64,000 nt of DNA from contig NZ_FXSZ01000005.1 of assembly GCF_900182575.1 (NCBI RefSeq), forward strand, positions 1 through 64,000, in the 5' to 3' direction. The DNA is from Solitalea koreensis. Its GTDB lineage: Bacteria > Bacteroidota > Bacteroidia > Sphingobacteriales > Sphingobacteriaceae. Positions 43,029 through 53,300 of this stretch are shown in pieces. Positions within the stretch are counted from its first letter, which is position 1. Every line of letters begins with the position of its first letter. The position numbers and the translations under genes are program-made. The notes under the pieces were generated by a model, which had not been told where the DNA came from, did not search any database, and saw nothing but the letters and a program-made list of their open reading frames with translations.

Positions 43029-44303
43029 TTAGCTTCTGTTTCTAGGTCTTCCGTGTGATTCATTAGAAGAACCATTGTTGGTAGGCCGCATACGTTCCCA
43101 GCGTTCATAAGTTGGAGCTGAACGTTCAGTGCTAACTTTTTCTATTCTAGGTTCCGATTGACGTTCGTTTTTTGGCCTTTCATTCAATGGACTATCTTTG
43201 GTTGTGTAATTCGGCCTTGGTTCTCGATTGTAGTCGGGACGCTCTGATGGACGTGTACGATCTACATTGGGTGCATCATTGTTGCTATTTGGATTATGTT
43301 GCGGTTTTTGCTTGTTATCTGTTTCTGTCCGGTCGTTTCCATGTTGTTCATTTGGATTCATATTTCTATCCTGTGGATATTCCCAACGCTGACGAACCTC
43401 TCTGTTTTGATTGCCATTTGCATATTCAGGGCGCTGACGAGGATCCCCATTTTGATTACCTGGGTAATAAGGACGAGAATTGCCTGATTCTGAGCCTGGT
43501 CTAGGGCGATTAATCGTTGTGTTTGGTCTCGCATTTCCTGGTTTTGCATCTACATTAGGACGATAGATACATAATGCTCCTTCCTGCACTGATACAGGAA
43601 TTGGACGAGAACTTTCTCTGATAACCATCGGACGAATTGCATAACCAGTATGTCTTCCCAATTCATCAGGTCGAGGGCCGCAAACAAAGCGAGTGTTATG
43701 GTACACATTTGTGTTATTGATTATCGTAACATTTCTGACGATGGTAACATTCCGGTATGTAGGAACTGAATAACGATTCCAGCCTACATTGGTAATGTAT
43801 TGAGGAGGTACAAATACCCAGTAATTACTAGGAATACGGCCAATATTGATAGACACGTTGACATTCCATTCCGGTTCTAATGGTGCCCAACCATAATAAT
43901 CTGGTGATGAGCTCCAGGCTACCCAAGCAGGAGCCCATTCATTACCTGGAATCCAAACCCAACCATAATAGTTATCTAATTTCCAGCGCCCATAGTGAAA
44001 TGCCGCCCATCCCCATTTATAATCCGATGCCCAGGTCCAACCGATGTCAGTGTATACCCAATGACCATTTGAACGGTAAGGCATAAACTCAGGACCTTCA
44101 TTAGGAGCCCAAACATAACCATATTGGTCGTCCATAATCCAACGGCCGTACGGACTCAATTCATCATAAAAAACCTGATAATTAACGTCATTGTAATTTT
44201 GAAAATTCTGTGGGTGAGTTGTAGCAACACTTGAGGTTGTGACACACGATGTAAGTCCTGCTGCAACAAATAGACTAGCTAAAAACGTTTTAATAATGTT
44301 CAT
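43029..44303 (-). CDS. YXWGXW-repeat lipoprotein (DUF6600-like)
   Basis: A 424-residue lipoprotein (signal ending GLTSC at about residue 20). The middle (about 45-170) repeats an aromatic motif built on W-x-W and Y-x-W-x-W, for example YGRWIMDDQYGYVW, GWTWASDYKWGW, YYGWVWIPGNEW and YYGWAPLEPEW. The last 200 residues are Asn/Arg/Pro-rich and likely disordered. Such W-rich repeats are common in outer-membrane-associated Bacteroidota proteins; function unknown. Confidence 0.8.
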   Translation of the reverse strand: MNIIKTFLASLFVAAGLTSCVTTSSVATTHPQNFQNYNDVNYQVFYDELSPYGRWIMDDQYGYVWAPNEGPEFMPYRSNGHWVYTDIGWTWASDYKWGWAAFHYGRWKLDNYYGWVWIPGNEWAPAWVAWSSSPDYYGWAPLEPEWNVNVSINIGRIPSNYWVFVPPQYITNVGWNRYSVPTYRNVTIVRNVTIINNTNVYHNTRFVCGPRPDELGRHTGYAIRPMVIRESSRPIPVSVQEGALCIYRPNVDAKPGNARPNTTINRPRPGSESGNSRPYYPGNQNGDPRQRPEYANGNQNREVRQRWEYPQDRNMNPNEQHGNDRTETDNKQKPQHNPNSNNDAPNVDRTRPSERPDYNREPRPNYTTKDSPLNERPKNERQSEPRIEKVSTERSAPTYERWERMRPTNNGSSNESHGRPRNRS

Positions 44304-44460
44304 AAAGCCCTCTCTTTTTTTAGCGGTTTGTAACCGGGTTTCTTTAAATAAGACGATATAAAACGGTAATGGTTGTATCTGATGAGAAATAAATTTTTAT
44401 TACCCTTTGGTTTAAGTAAGGTAAGAGCGAAGCGAGCTAAAATAAAGCGTATCAATTTTT

Positions 44461-44501
44461 AAAACAAAAGAGGCTGTTTCAAACCAGAAACAGCCTCTTT
44501 G
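44461..44501 (-). terminator. terminator of the AsmA gene (GAGGCTGT type)
   Basis: AAAGAGGCTGTTTC / GAAACAGCCTCTTT (44467-44480 and 44487-44500), loop AAACCA, T run on the minus strand side. Third terminator in the window with the GAGGCTGT arm. Confidence 0.9.
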
Positions 44502-44518
44502 CGATCCATGAATAATAA

Positions 44519-47155
44519 TTATTGGCCGAATAGACCTTTTAGTTTGTTCTTTACTTTTTCTTCCGTTTGTTTCTTTATAGAATCGGCTTTTTGTTTGGCC
44601 ATTTCCTGCATTTTTTGTTGTTGTGCCTGAATTTCTTGTTTAGCTTTTTCTTCGGCTTTGGCCAGTTCATCTTTGGCTTTTGATTCTAATTCAGCTTTTT
44701 TATCATCAATAGCCTGGCTCAGTAAAGTTTGTCCGCTTGTTGCTGGTGAAGAAGAGCTGCCTCCCAATTGAAGTTTAATGGTAGGCTTCATGATAGTACC
44801 GCCAAGTAATGCATTTACTTTCACAACATCACCCACTGACACGTTTGTTTTTGCTTTGGTATTGAATTGTGATACTAGGGAATTTACCAATGCGTTTGCT
44901 TGCCCGCCCATAAGGCTGCGAGGTACATTCATGGCTAATAGATAATCCATGCTTTTGTCAAAACCGTTGGAGCCTTGTACATTCATCGCGAAATCACCTT
45001 TTTTAATATCAAAAGGAGCCACCTGTAATCGGCCTTCGCTAATTTTAAATTTGGTTAGCAAATTACTGATTTCCAGTTTTTTAAGTTTATCGGTGTTTAA
45101 TACTAGTGAAAGTTTATTTAAAGGCTCAAACCCTTGTACAACCGCCTGAATAATATCGGTTAAACCTTCAGCATTAATCGATGAAAGTACGGGCATCATA
45201 TCTTGTCCGAGATCAGAATTGAATTTAAGTTTGGTTGAAAACGTACCGGATGTATACTGAGCAATAGGAGCAAGCATTTTAATGGTATTGAAAGTAGCGA
45301 AGGCTTTCTGAATATTCATTTTCTCAATACCGAAATCAATATCAACTTTTGGTTTTTTAGGATCAGTGGTTGCGTATGAACCGTTCATGGTAACCGCTGC
45401 ATCCAACATGTTTATACCCATGTTTTTGAAAAACACCGTTTTGTCTTTAATAACTAAGGCGCCGTGGGCATTTTGAATATCCATGTTATCATATAAAACA
45501 CGGCCCGCTTTTGCGTTCATGGTAAAATCAATATTACCTGGAACTTCAATAACCGATAATTTTGTGGTATCATTTTTAGTTTCAGCTGTGGCTGGACCCA
45601 TTAATTCATTTACGTCGACTAATGAAGAAGAAACAGTAAAATCACCTTTTAAGGCTTCATTCTTTTTGAAAACGAAACCAAGGTAATTATTGATGGAGCC
45701 GTTGGCCTGAAAATCACTTTTGCCAACTTTCGCCACCAGATTGCCCAAGGTAATGTTTTTAGGATTAAAAGTTAAAGTTGCTTGTGGAATGCTTACCGGT
45801 TTTGGAACATTCGCTCCCGAATAATTGAAATTAGAAACCAATATCTGTCCGGCAGCCTTAAATTCTTCATACTTTTCTTTATCGATGGATGATTTGCGAC
45901 CGTTTGCTTGAAGATCCGCATTAAGAGCACCGCTTAATTGCATGTCTTTTAATGGCATAATGGTGGTCATCTGTTTTAAATCGATTTTACCCTTAATAGC
46001 CATATCGACAAATGGATCCGAAACCGGATTTTTAATCATTAATTTACCATCAATCGGTTCCTGACCGAAAGCTAAATGAAATGCAGGAATGTTAATAACC
46101 GTATGATCAATTATTCCGTCAGGATTACTGATATTCGTTTTTACCTGAATATTATTGATTGCTGAAGGCAATGACGGATATTTTATTTTACCGTTTTCAA
46201 CAACCAGATTTACATTGAAAGCAGGAAGTGATTTGGCGTTGTAAATACCTTTGGTCCAGCCGTTCATTTCAAACTTACCCGACGCCTGAAGGTCTTTAAA
46301 GTTTTGAGCGTAAATAGCAGGAATTAAAGAAAGGAAGTTTTTAAGGTCAGATTTCTTTGCATCGAGTTTAAAATCGAATGCCATATCGCTAGCATTAGGC
46401 ATACCCAAACTTCCTACAAATGAAAGCAGTAATTCATTCAACTTAATTTCATTTTCTTTCAAGGTAAATTTCATCTGCTTCATATCCATTTCAATAGGAA
46501 GGTCAGCATAAACCTTTGCCTGGTTCAGATACGGAATGCCTCCATATTTTACGGTTAATTTCTCAATATCCGATTTAGTATCTAATACAAATAAATCCTG
46601 AGTAAAATCACCTTTGCCGGTATGATTCAGGTTCTCAATATCCATATAGAAGCCTAATGATTCATCGTTGTAAATTACTTTTCCTTCGTTAACGCTATAT
46701 TTTTTCAAAGCAGCTTTAAATACGCTTGCGCTTTCGGCAGGCTTTGATGATGTATCTACTTTAGCAATGTTCCAGTTCGCTTTTCCGCTTTTTAATACAT
46801 GAACATTGATAACAGGCTTCTCTAACTCAATCGATTTAATTTCATAAGTTTCGCCTTTTATGACTGTCATCAGGTTTATGTTCAGTTGTAACTGCTCAAT
46901 ATTTGCCAGCGTATCGGTTGCAAAGCTATCAATGCCAATAACGTTAAGGTTATTTAATTTTACTCCTAAATCAGGAAATGAGCTGATTAAGGTAATATCA
47001 AGTTCTTTAAAGTCAACTTTAGCATTTACCTTTTCGTTGATAGACGATTTAACTTTCGTCATAATTTTATCCTTGAAAAGAAAAGGAACACTTACGGCCG
47101 CAGCCAACAATACCACCAAAACGATGGTAATGGTTATTAGTACTTTTTTGAGCAT
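44519..47155 (-). CDS. AsmA family protein
   Basis: An 878-residue envelope protein with one N-terminal membrane helix (about 5-25) and a long beta-rich body with repeated AsmA-type segments (ELDITLISSFPDLGVKLNNL near the start, LNADLQANGR and VNALLGGTIMKPTIKLQLGG later). The C-terminal 80 residues are a Lys/Glu/Gln coiled coil. AsmA-like proteins bridge inner and outer membranes and may carry lipids. Stands alone with its own terminator. Confidence 0.9.
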   Translation of the reverse strand: MLKKVLITITIVLVVLLAAAVSVPFLFKDKIMTKVKSSINEKVNAKVDFKELDITLISSFPDLGVKLNNLNVIGIDSFATDTLANIEQLQLNINLMTVIKGETYEIKSIELEKPVINVHVLKSGKANWNIAKVDTSSKPAESASVFKAALKKYSVNEGKVIYNDESLGFYMDIENLNHTGKGDFTQDLFVLDTKSDIEKLTVKYGGIPYLNQAKVYADLPIEMDMKQMKFTLKENEIKLNELLLSFVGSLGMPNASDMAFDFKLDAKKSDLKNFLSLIPAIYAQNFKDLQASGKFEMNGWTKGIYNAKSLPAFNVNLVVENGKIKYPSLPSAINNIQVKTNISNPDGIIDHTVINIPAFHLAFGQEPIDGKLMIKNPVSDPFVDMAIKGKIDLKQMTTIMPLKDMQLSGALNADLQANGRKSSIDKEKYEEFKAAGQILVSNFNYSGANVPKPVSIPQATLTFNPKNITLGNLVAKVGKSDFQANGSINNYLGFVFKKNEALKGDFTVSSSLVDVNELMGPATAETKNDTTKLSVIEVPGNIDFTMNAKAGRVLYDNMDIQNAHGALVIKDKTVFFKNMGINMLDAAVTMNGSYATTDPKKPKVDIDFGIEKMNIQKAFATFNTIKMLAPIAQYTSGTFSTKLKFNSDLGQDMMPVLSSINAEGLTDIIQAVVQGFEPLNKLSLVLNTDKLKKLEISNLLTKFKISEGRLQVAPFDIKKGDFAMNVQGSNGFDKSMDYLLAMNVPRSLMGGQANALVNSLVSQFNTKAKTNVSVGDVVKVNALLGGTIMKPTIKLQLGGSSSSPATSGQTLLSQAIDDKKAELESKAKDELAKAEEKAKQEIQAQQQKMQEMAKQKADSIKKQTEEKVKNKLKGLFGQ

Positions 47156-47446
47156 AATTGAGCTTTTTGGGTAAGATTAAATTCGATTTGATTTTGCACC
47201 TAAGTTATAAAACTGAGGTATTAGTTGGAATAGCAAAAAAATATGAAAGAATTAATTTTTTGAGTTCTGAAAATTCGTGTAGGTATTATGTAATTATTTA
47301 ATAATCATAGTTTTTAACCTGAAAATTATTATTTATTTTTATTTTTTTTCAGTTTTTATATCGATGGTCAATTATAAAAGAAGATGAAGGATAAAAAGTC
47401 CAATTTTATTTTCAATAACAATTTAATATTATTCAAATTTAAAAGT

Positions 47447-49360
47447 ATGCAAAAAATTATACTCACACTAAAATTAAGCACATTAATTACGTTGTTAATA
47501 TTTGTATTACCAGTATCATGTAAAAAAGGAGAAAATATAGATCCTGATGATCCTGGGTATGTTATCCTTCTTGATAAAACTTCAGTTACTCCCGGTGATC
47601 TTGTAACGGTTACCACAGCGGTAACACTTGATAAACCCTCTTGGGATATTATGATCGGTGACAAGAAGGTTTTACTATCGAAAGTGGATGATAAAACCGC
47701 AGTATTCGTTGTGCCTTATATCCCAGCAGGAGAAATTAGTTTGGATTTTAAAATATTAGGTATTGATGAAAAACCAACACTTACTATTACTCCTTATGCA
47801 CCAATTGCAAATCCTGACCAGGTTAAGGATGATTACTTAACAAAACTTGATGAAGCCATCAAAGATGTTTCTAATGCAGAAGATGCCTATACACTGAACG
47901 TGTTTAAAGAAACTTTCATGCAAAAATATGCAGCTTTGACAACCGCTGAGAAGCAGGAATTAGCATTTTCTCTTGAAAAAATAAAATTTGATCTATCCGC
48001 ACTTGGTGATAAGGCATATCTAGGTAAAAATGGAAATAATTTAAGTACACAAGGTGTTTTTGATATTCCAACGGCCATTAATTCTGATCAGGAATATAGA
48101 GCGGGTGTTATTGCTTATGTTGCAATGGCAATAAAATCATATTCAGTTTTAATTGTTTCAGCTAATTTTTGTGCTTCTCCTACTGGGGTTACCCAGGTTT
48201 TGGGGGTGGCGGGTTTAGGCGCTTCTTTTTATATTTTTAAAAAAGCAGTAGCTTATAAACGCATATTGCTGACGTATAGTGGACAAAATAAGAAGGTGCT
48301 GGATCTTATAACTCTTTATGTTGGATCTGTTAATAGTACAAAAACTGTTGAAGCCTTAGCTGTTCAAAATAGCGAGATTGTTTTCAAAACTAACCAACAA
48401 CGTTCATTTAAAGTAAGTTCCGCTTACCAAGGAGTTTCAATTGCTGATCAAACGAGCTCAAATGAGTTTTTTAAAAATATTGTTTTAGTCACGAATCGTG
48501 CGACATCTGCTTATAACACAGTGGTTAATATCGTTAATTCCATAAAGTCATGGTTTTCTAGTGACCCTAAAATGATTCCAGTGGATAATGGTATACCGAC
48601 CACCTCCGTAGAAGAAGTTCGAAACAGCCCGGCCAATCTGATTACGATTGAAAATATTTCTGATCCTAATATTAAATTGAAAACAGCTGCTATAGGAGAT
48701 GTTTTAAAAATTACGGCTCAAAGCGATGTTATTAAAGATAAGAAAGCATTTACGTTTGATATAGTTTATAACTATCCTGAAATTAAGGTTACGAATCGAA
48801 AAAAAATATCAGCAACTTATGAGCCAGCTGACGGCATAGGTTGGTACGTAGGTGAATATAAACTCGCTGTTAGTAGTTCAACATACTCAGTTTCTGCTCA
48901 TTTGGGTAAAACCGGTCCTGTCTATATTTTTGTTTATAGTTACAATGGGGGGTCCCCTGGGTCTTTTAATGCGGTTATTTATATGAAAAGTATCATGCCT
49001 GACATTCCAAGTGTAGTTTCGAAAATAGGTTTTTATGATACAATCCACCAGCCCAACAATGTTTGGCGTCAAAATGGCGGTACAGGATGGGATTTGGTAC
49101 AAAATAGTACCTATATGAAATTATTTAGAATGGGATCCTGTGATTTAACTCCAAATGAAAAAATAACCTCTATACGTCAGCTAGAATATGATGAATGGCC
49201 AGGAGAATTGCTAAATATTACAGGAGTGCCGCAGTATGGCTACTATCTTGATTTTAATTTACCGTATCAAGGGAAAACAACTCCTACAACCTTAACGGCA
49301 ACCGAGCAAAAGGCAATTGATGATATTGTTGCAGGAAGATCTACTTATGTAACTCTTTAA
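47447..49360 (+). CDS. large orphan lipoprotein
   Basis: Not recognised. A 637-residue protein with a lipobox (VLPVSCKK, Cys at about residue 26). I start at the ATG giving MQKIILTLKLSTL; a longer frame adds 21 residues with no signal. An N-terminal Ig/TIG-like domain (about 40-115, DKTSVTPGDLVTVTTAVTLD) is followed by helical stretches with one more hydrophobic segment (about 245-275) and a C-terminal beta-rich domain. Flanked by 270 bp or more of AT-rich DNA. Function unknown. Confidence 0.65.
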   Translation: MQKIILTLKLSTLITLLIFVLPVSCKKGENIDPDDPGYVILLDKTSVTPGDLVTVTTAVTLDKPSWDIMIGDKKVLLSKVDDKTAVFVVPYIPAGEISLDFKILGIDEKPTLTITPYAPIANPDQVKDDYLTKLDEAIKDVSNAEDAYTLNVFKETFMQKYAALTTAEKQELAFSLEKIKFDLSALGDKAYLGKNGNNLSTQGVFDIPTAINSDQEYRAGVIAYVAMAIKSYSVLIVSANFCASPTGVTQVLGVAGLGASFYIFKKAVAYKRILLTYSGQNKKVLDLITLYVGSVNSTKTVEALAVQNSEIVFKTNQQRSFKVSSAYQGVSIADQTSSNEFFKNIVLVTNRATSAYNTVVNIVNSIKSWFSSDPKMIPVDNGIPTTSVEEVRNSPANLITIENISDPNIKLKTAAIGDVLKITAQSDVIKDKKAFTFDIVYNYPEIKVTNRKKISATYEPADGIGWYVGEYKLAVSSSTYSVSAHLGKTGPVYIFVYSYNGGSPGSFNAVIYMKSIMPDIPSVVSKIGFYDTIHQPNNVWRQNGGTGWDLVQNSTYMKLFRMGSCDLTPNEKITSIRQLEYDEWPGELLNITGVPQYGYYLDFNLPYQGKTTPTTLTATEQKAIDDIVAGRSTYVTL

Positions 49361-49403
49361 TTATTAAATAATTAAAGAGTTGTTGGTGTTGTTAATGATG
49401 TTT

Positions 49404-49440
49404 AAAAAACCTTCTTCGCCCACTGAAGAAGGTTTTCTTA
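49404..49440. terminator. bidirectional terminator
   Basis: AAAACCTTCTTC / GAAGAAGGTTTT with a seven-base loop; between the lipoprotein gene and the head-GIN gene. Confidence 0.88.
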
Positions 49441-49449
49441 TCTATAAAA

Positions 49450-50169
49450 TTATTCAATTTTTTTTATTTTACCTGAACCACTGGTTGTCGTATTTGTTGT
49501 TTTTGCGTTGCCTTTATAATTTACATTGCCAGATCCACTGATGGTTGCAGATAACTCTTCATCTGCATACACATCCGCACCACCCGATCCGCTTAACGTA
49601 ACCGTTGTTTTGTTCGTTTTTAGATCCAAGCCTTTAAATGTGCCTGATCCGCTTATTTTAATGTTGGAGTTAGCCGCCGAACCTGACACGTGAATCGTTC
49701 CTGACCCGCTGATTGCACTTCCTACTTCTTTTGCTGTTATGGGCAAAGATATAGTGCCAGAACCACTCACTAAGAGTTCCATTTTATCCGTTTTTATGGG
49801 GTCTTCAACTTTTAATGAGCCCGACCCACTTACGGAAATATTGTCGAGTTTTTTTACAGTTACGTAAATATTGGCCTTTTTGTTCTGACCCCAAAATTTT
49901 AAATTCTCTTTTTGCTTTATATGCAGCGTACTGTTTTTAACTTCTGTCGAGATCTCTTTTAAGGCATCATCATCTGCTTCAATGCGCAATGATTCGGTAT
50001 GGCCAACCTTAACAAACACTTTAAAGGGGCCGCCAAGCGAGATACCATTGAATCCCGAAACGCTACGTTTATTACCTGCATCTTGTTTTGCAGTAGGTAT
50101 AAACGAAAATAAGGCTATGCTTATTATAGCCAGGCCAATAATTGAATAAAAAACTTTTTTGATTTTCAT
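49450..50169 (-). CDS. head-GIN/DUF2807 domain secreted protein
   Basis: A 239-residue protein with a signal or membrane helix (about 5-25) and a DUF2807 parallel beta-helix-like domain. The repeated VSGSGSLKV, VSGSGTI, ISGSGTI and LSGSGGADV strands form a regular coil with a period near 20 residues. I start at the ATG giving MKIKKVFYSIIG, because the longer frame begins with unrelated residues. Probably an envelope or adhesion-like protein; function not established. Confidence 0.85.
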   Translation of the reverse strand: MKIKKVFYSIIGLAIISIALFSFIPTAKQDAGNKRSVSGFNGISLGGPFKVFVKVGHTESLRIEADDDALKEISTEVKNSTLHIKQKENLKFWGQNKKANIYVTVKKLDNISVSGSGSLKVEDPIKTDKMELLVSGSGTISLPITAKEVGSAISGSGTIHVSGSAANSNIKISGSGTFKGLDLKTNKTTVTLSGSGGADVYADEELSATISGSGNVNYKGNAKTTNTTTSGSGKIKKIE

Positions 50170-50354
50170 AACACGTTGATTTTTTGATATAAGATAAAGA
50201 AAATGATGGAAACGTTGCATCGAAGTATAGAGAAAGATCATCAATGCATTGAATTGTAGGAAAGGCACTTATTTCGCAGGCTGGCTGACAAAACCAAATG
50301 CTTTATTTGTAGTTTTATTCTTTGATCTTGAGTTTCTTATCATTTATTTGATAC

Positions 50355-53300
50355 ATGTCAATGAGTTTATTCCATAAGGTAGTAAGCACTTGGTTTGAAA
50401 AAAGTTTTCAGGCTCCAACAGATGTTCAATTACAGGCTTGGGAAGCAATCAAGTCTTCCGAGAACACGCTGATTGCTGCTCCAACCGGTTCCGGTAAAAC
50501 ACTGGCTGCATTTCTTTCAGCAATTGACGAACTGGTGTGTCAAGGGATTGAAGGTAAATTAGTGCCGGGTACGCAGGTGGTATATGTTTCTCCGTTGAAA
50601 GCCTTAAGCAATGATATTGAACGCAACTTACAAGCTCCACTGAGCGGAATCAAAGAAGAATTGAAATTCTTAGGATTACCGGATGTCGATATAGAAGTAA
50701 TGGTGCGAACCGGTGATACTCCGATGACCGATAGAGCGCACATGCTCAAACATCCGCCGCATATATTGGTAACCACTCCCGAATCATTATATCTGTTGCT
50801 TACCAGCGTGAATGGCCGCAAAATGCTAAGTACGGTTCACACGTTAATTATAGACGAAATTCATGCATTAGTAGGTGATAAACGCGGATCACATTTATCC
50901 CTTTCCGTCGAACGCCTGGAAGCATTGATCAAATACCCCACTTCCGAAGGAGAGGCAGGAGAGGGACGCAGGGAAGTTAATCTCCATCGAATTGGTCTTT
51001 CTGCAACGCAAAAACCGGTGGAACAAGTGGCTCGTTTTCTGGCTGGAAATTCGGCTGATGGTTCGATGAATTGCAAAATCATTGATACAGGTCATTCACG
51101 TAAACGTGATCTCTCAATAGAAATTCCCCGCTCACCACTTACCGCCGTAATGGCTAATGAAGTTTGGACCGAGATTTACGATAAGCTCATCGAACTGATC
51201 CAAAGTCATCAAACTACACTGATTTTTGTAAATACCCGAAGGCTTGCCGAACGTTTATCGCACAATCTGAATGAACGTCTTGGTCCGGGTTATGTGCTGG
51301 CTCATCACGGAAGCATGTCGAAAGATCAACGGTTTGAAGCTGAGCAAAAACTAAAATCAGGAAATTTAAAGGCCTTGGTGGCTACTGCCTCAATGGAGTT
51401 GGGAATTGATGTGGGCTCCATAGATTTGGTTTGCCAGATCGGATCTTCACGCTCTATTGCAGCTTTTCTACAGCGGGTTGGCCGGTCGGGACATAGCGTT
51501 GATAAAACTCCAAAAGGTAAACTCTTTCCGCTTACTTGTGATGAATTGGTGGAATGCGTGGCAATTATGGATGCGATTCATCGTGGCGAACTGGACAGGA
51601 TCATAATGCCTGAAAAACCGCTCGACATTCTGGCGCAGCAAATCATAGCCGAAGCAGCTTGCAAGGATTATACAGAAGAAGCGTTGTTTGCCTTGGTAAA
51701 AAAAGCATACCCATATCGTGATCTTACCCGTAAGGAATTTGAGGACGTAATTACAATGCTTTCAGAAGGTTTTACAAGCAGGCGCGGAAGAACATCAGCT
51801 TATATTTATCATGATATTATAAACGAACAGATCAAAGCGCGGAAAGGGGCACGTTTAACCGCGATCATGTCGGGAGGAGCTATACCCGATAATTTCGAAT
51901 ACGATGTAATGCTGGAACCGGAGAATATCTTTTTGGGAACATTGAATGAAGACTTTGCTATTGAAAGCATACCGGGAGATATCTTTCAACTGGGGAATAA
52001 TTCCTGGAAAATTCTGAGGGTAGAAAATGGTAAGGTTCGTGTGGCTGACGCTGCGGGACAACCTCCTAATATTCCTTTTTGGCTCGGTGAAGCGCCGGGT
52101 AGAACGGCCGAACTTTCCTTGGCCGTGTCGCGTTTGCGTGAAGATATTTCGGAAAGGCTGGGAAATCTGGATGCCTTGGAATATGACTTTGACGAGAATA
52201 GTCAGGATGGAGAATGGAAAAAGAAAGCGGTTGATTGGTTAGTGAACGAAAAAGGCGTTGCTCTAGAAGCTGCCGATCAATTGGTTACTTATCTGGCTGC
52301 CTCTAAGGCGGCATTGAAAGTAATGCCCTCGCAAAATACCATTGTGATGGAACGTTTTTTTGATGAAGCTGGAGATATGCATTTGGTGATTCATGCACCA
52401 TTTGGAAACCGGTTGAACAAGGCCTGGGGGTTGGCCTTACGGAAACGTTTCTGTCGTAATTTTAATTTTGAATTACAGGCAGCGGCCAATGACGATGCAA
52501 TTATCCTTTCATTAGGCTCAACGCATAGTTTTCCGTTAGAAGAGGTTTTTAATTATCTCAATTCAAAAACTGTCCGGGAGATTTTAATTCAGGCCATGCT
52601 GGATGCTCCAATGTTTGGTATTCGATGGCGTTGGAATGCCTCACGCGCTTTGGCGGTGGTGAGAAGAAGAGCCGATCGTAAAGTGCCTGCTCAACTTCAG
52701 CGCATGCAATCCGAAGATCTGGTTGCTCATGTGTTTCCCGATCAGTTGGCTTGTTTGGAAAATATTGCAGGAGATAGGGAAGTGCCCGATCATCCGTTGG
52801 TAAATCAAACCATTCACGATTGCCTATATGAAGCCATGGATATCGAGGGTTTGGAAACGCTTCTCGAAAAAATAAAAAACAATGAAATTATGTTGGTGGC
52901 AAGAGATCTGAAAGAACCATCGCCACTTGCTCATGAAATATTGAATGCTCGGCCGTATGCATTTTTGGATGATGCTCCACTTGAAGAACGCAGAACACAG
53001 GCCGTTAAAAACAGACGCTGGCTTTCTCCTGCCGAATTAATTGATATTGGAAAGTTGGATGTAATGGCTATTGAAGCTGTAAAAAAAGAAGCCTGGCCCG
53101 AAGCAACTAATGCTGATGAACTACACGATGCATTGCTGCTTTCGGGCTTCATTACCGGTAAGGAGGGAAGAGAAAATAACTGGAATTCATATTTTGAAGA
53201 ACTGATTGAAACGCACCGGGCAACGGCATTAGTTATTGATAAGCAACGTAGCCTGTGGATTGCCACAGAGCGTTTACCTTTTATTCAGAAGATTTATCCA

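Noticed and set aside
43172..43549. Frames opposite the YXWGXW gene
   Set aside because: Low-complexity shadows of the Asn/Arg-rich tail.
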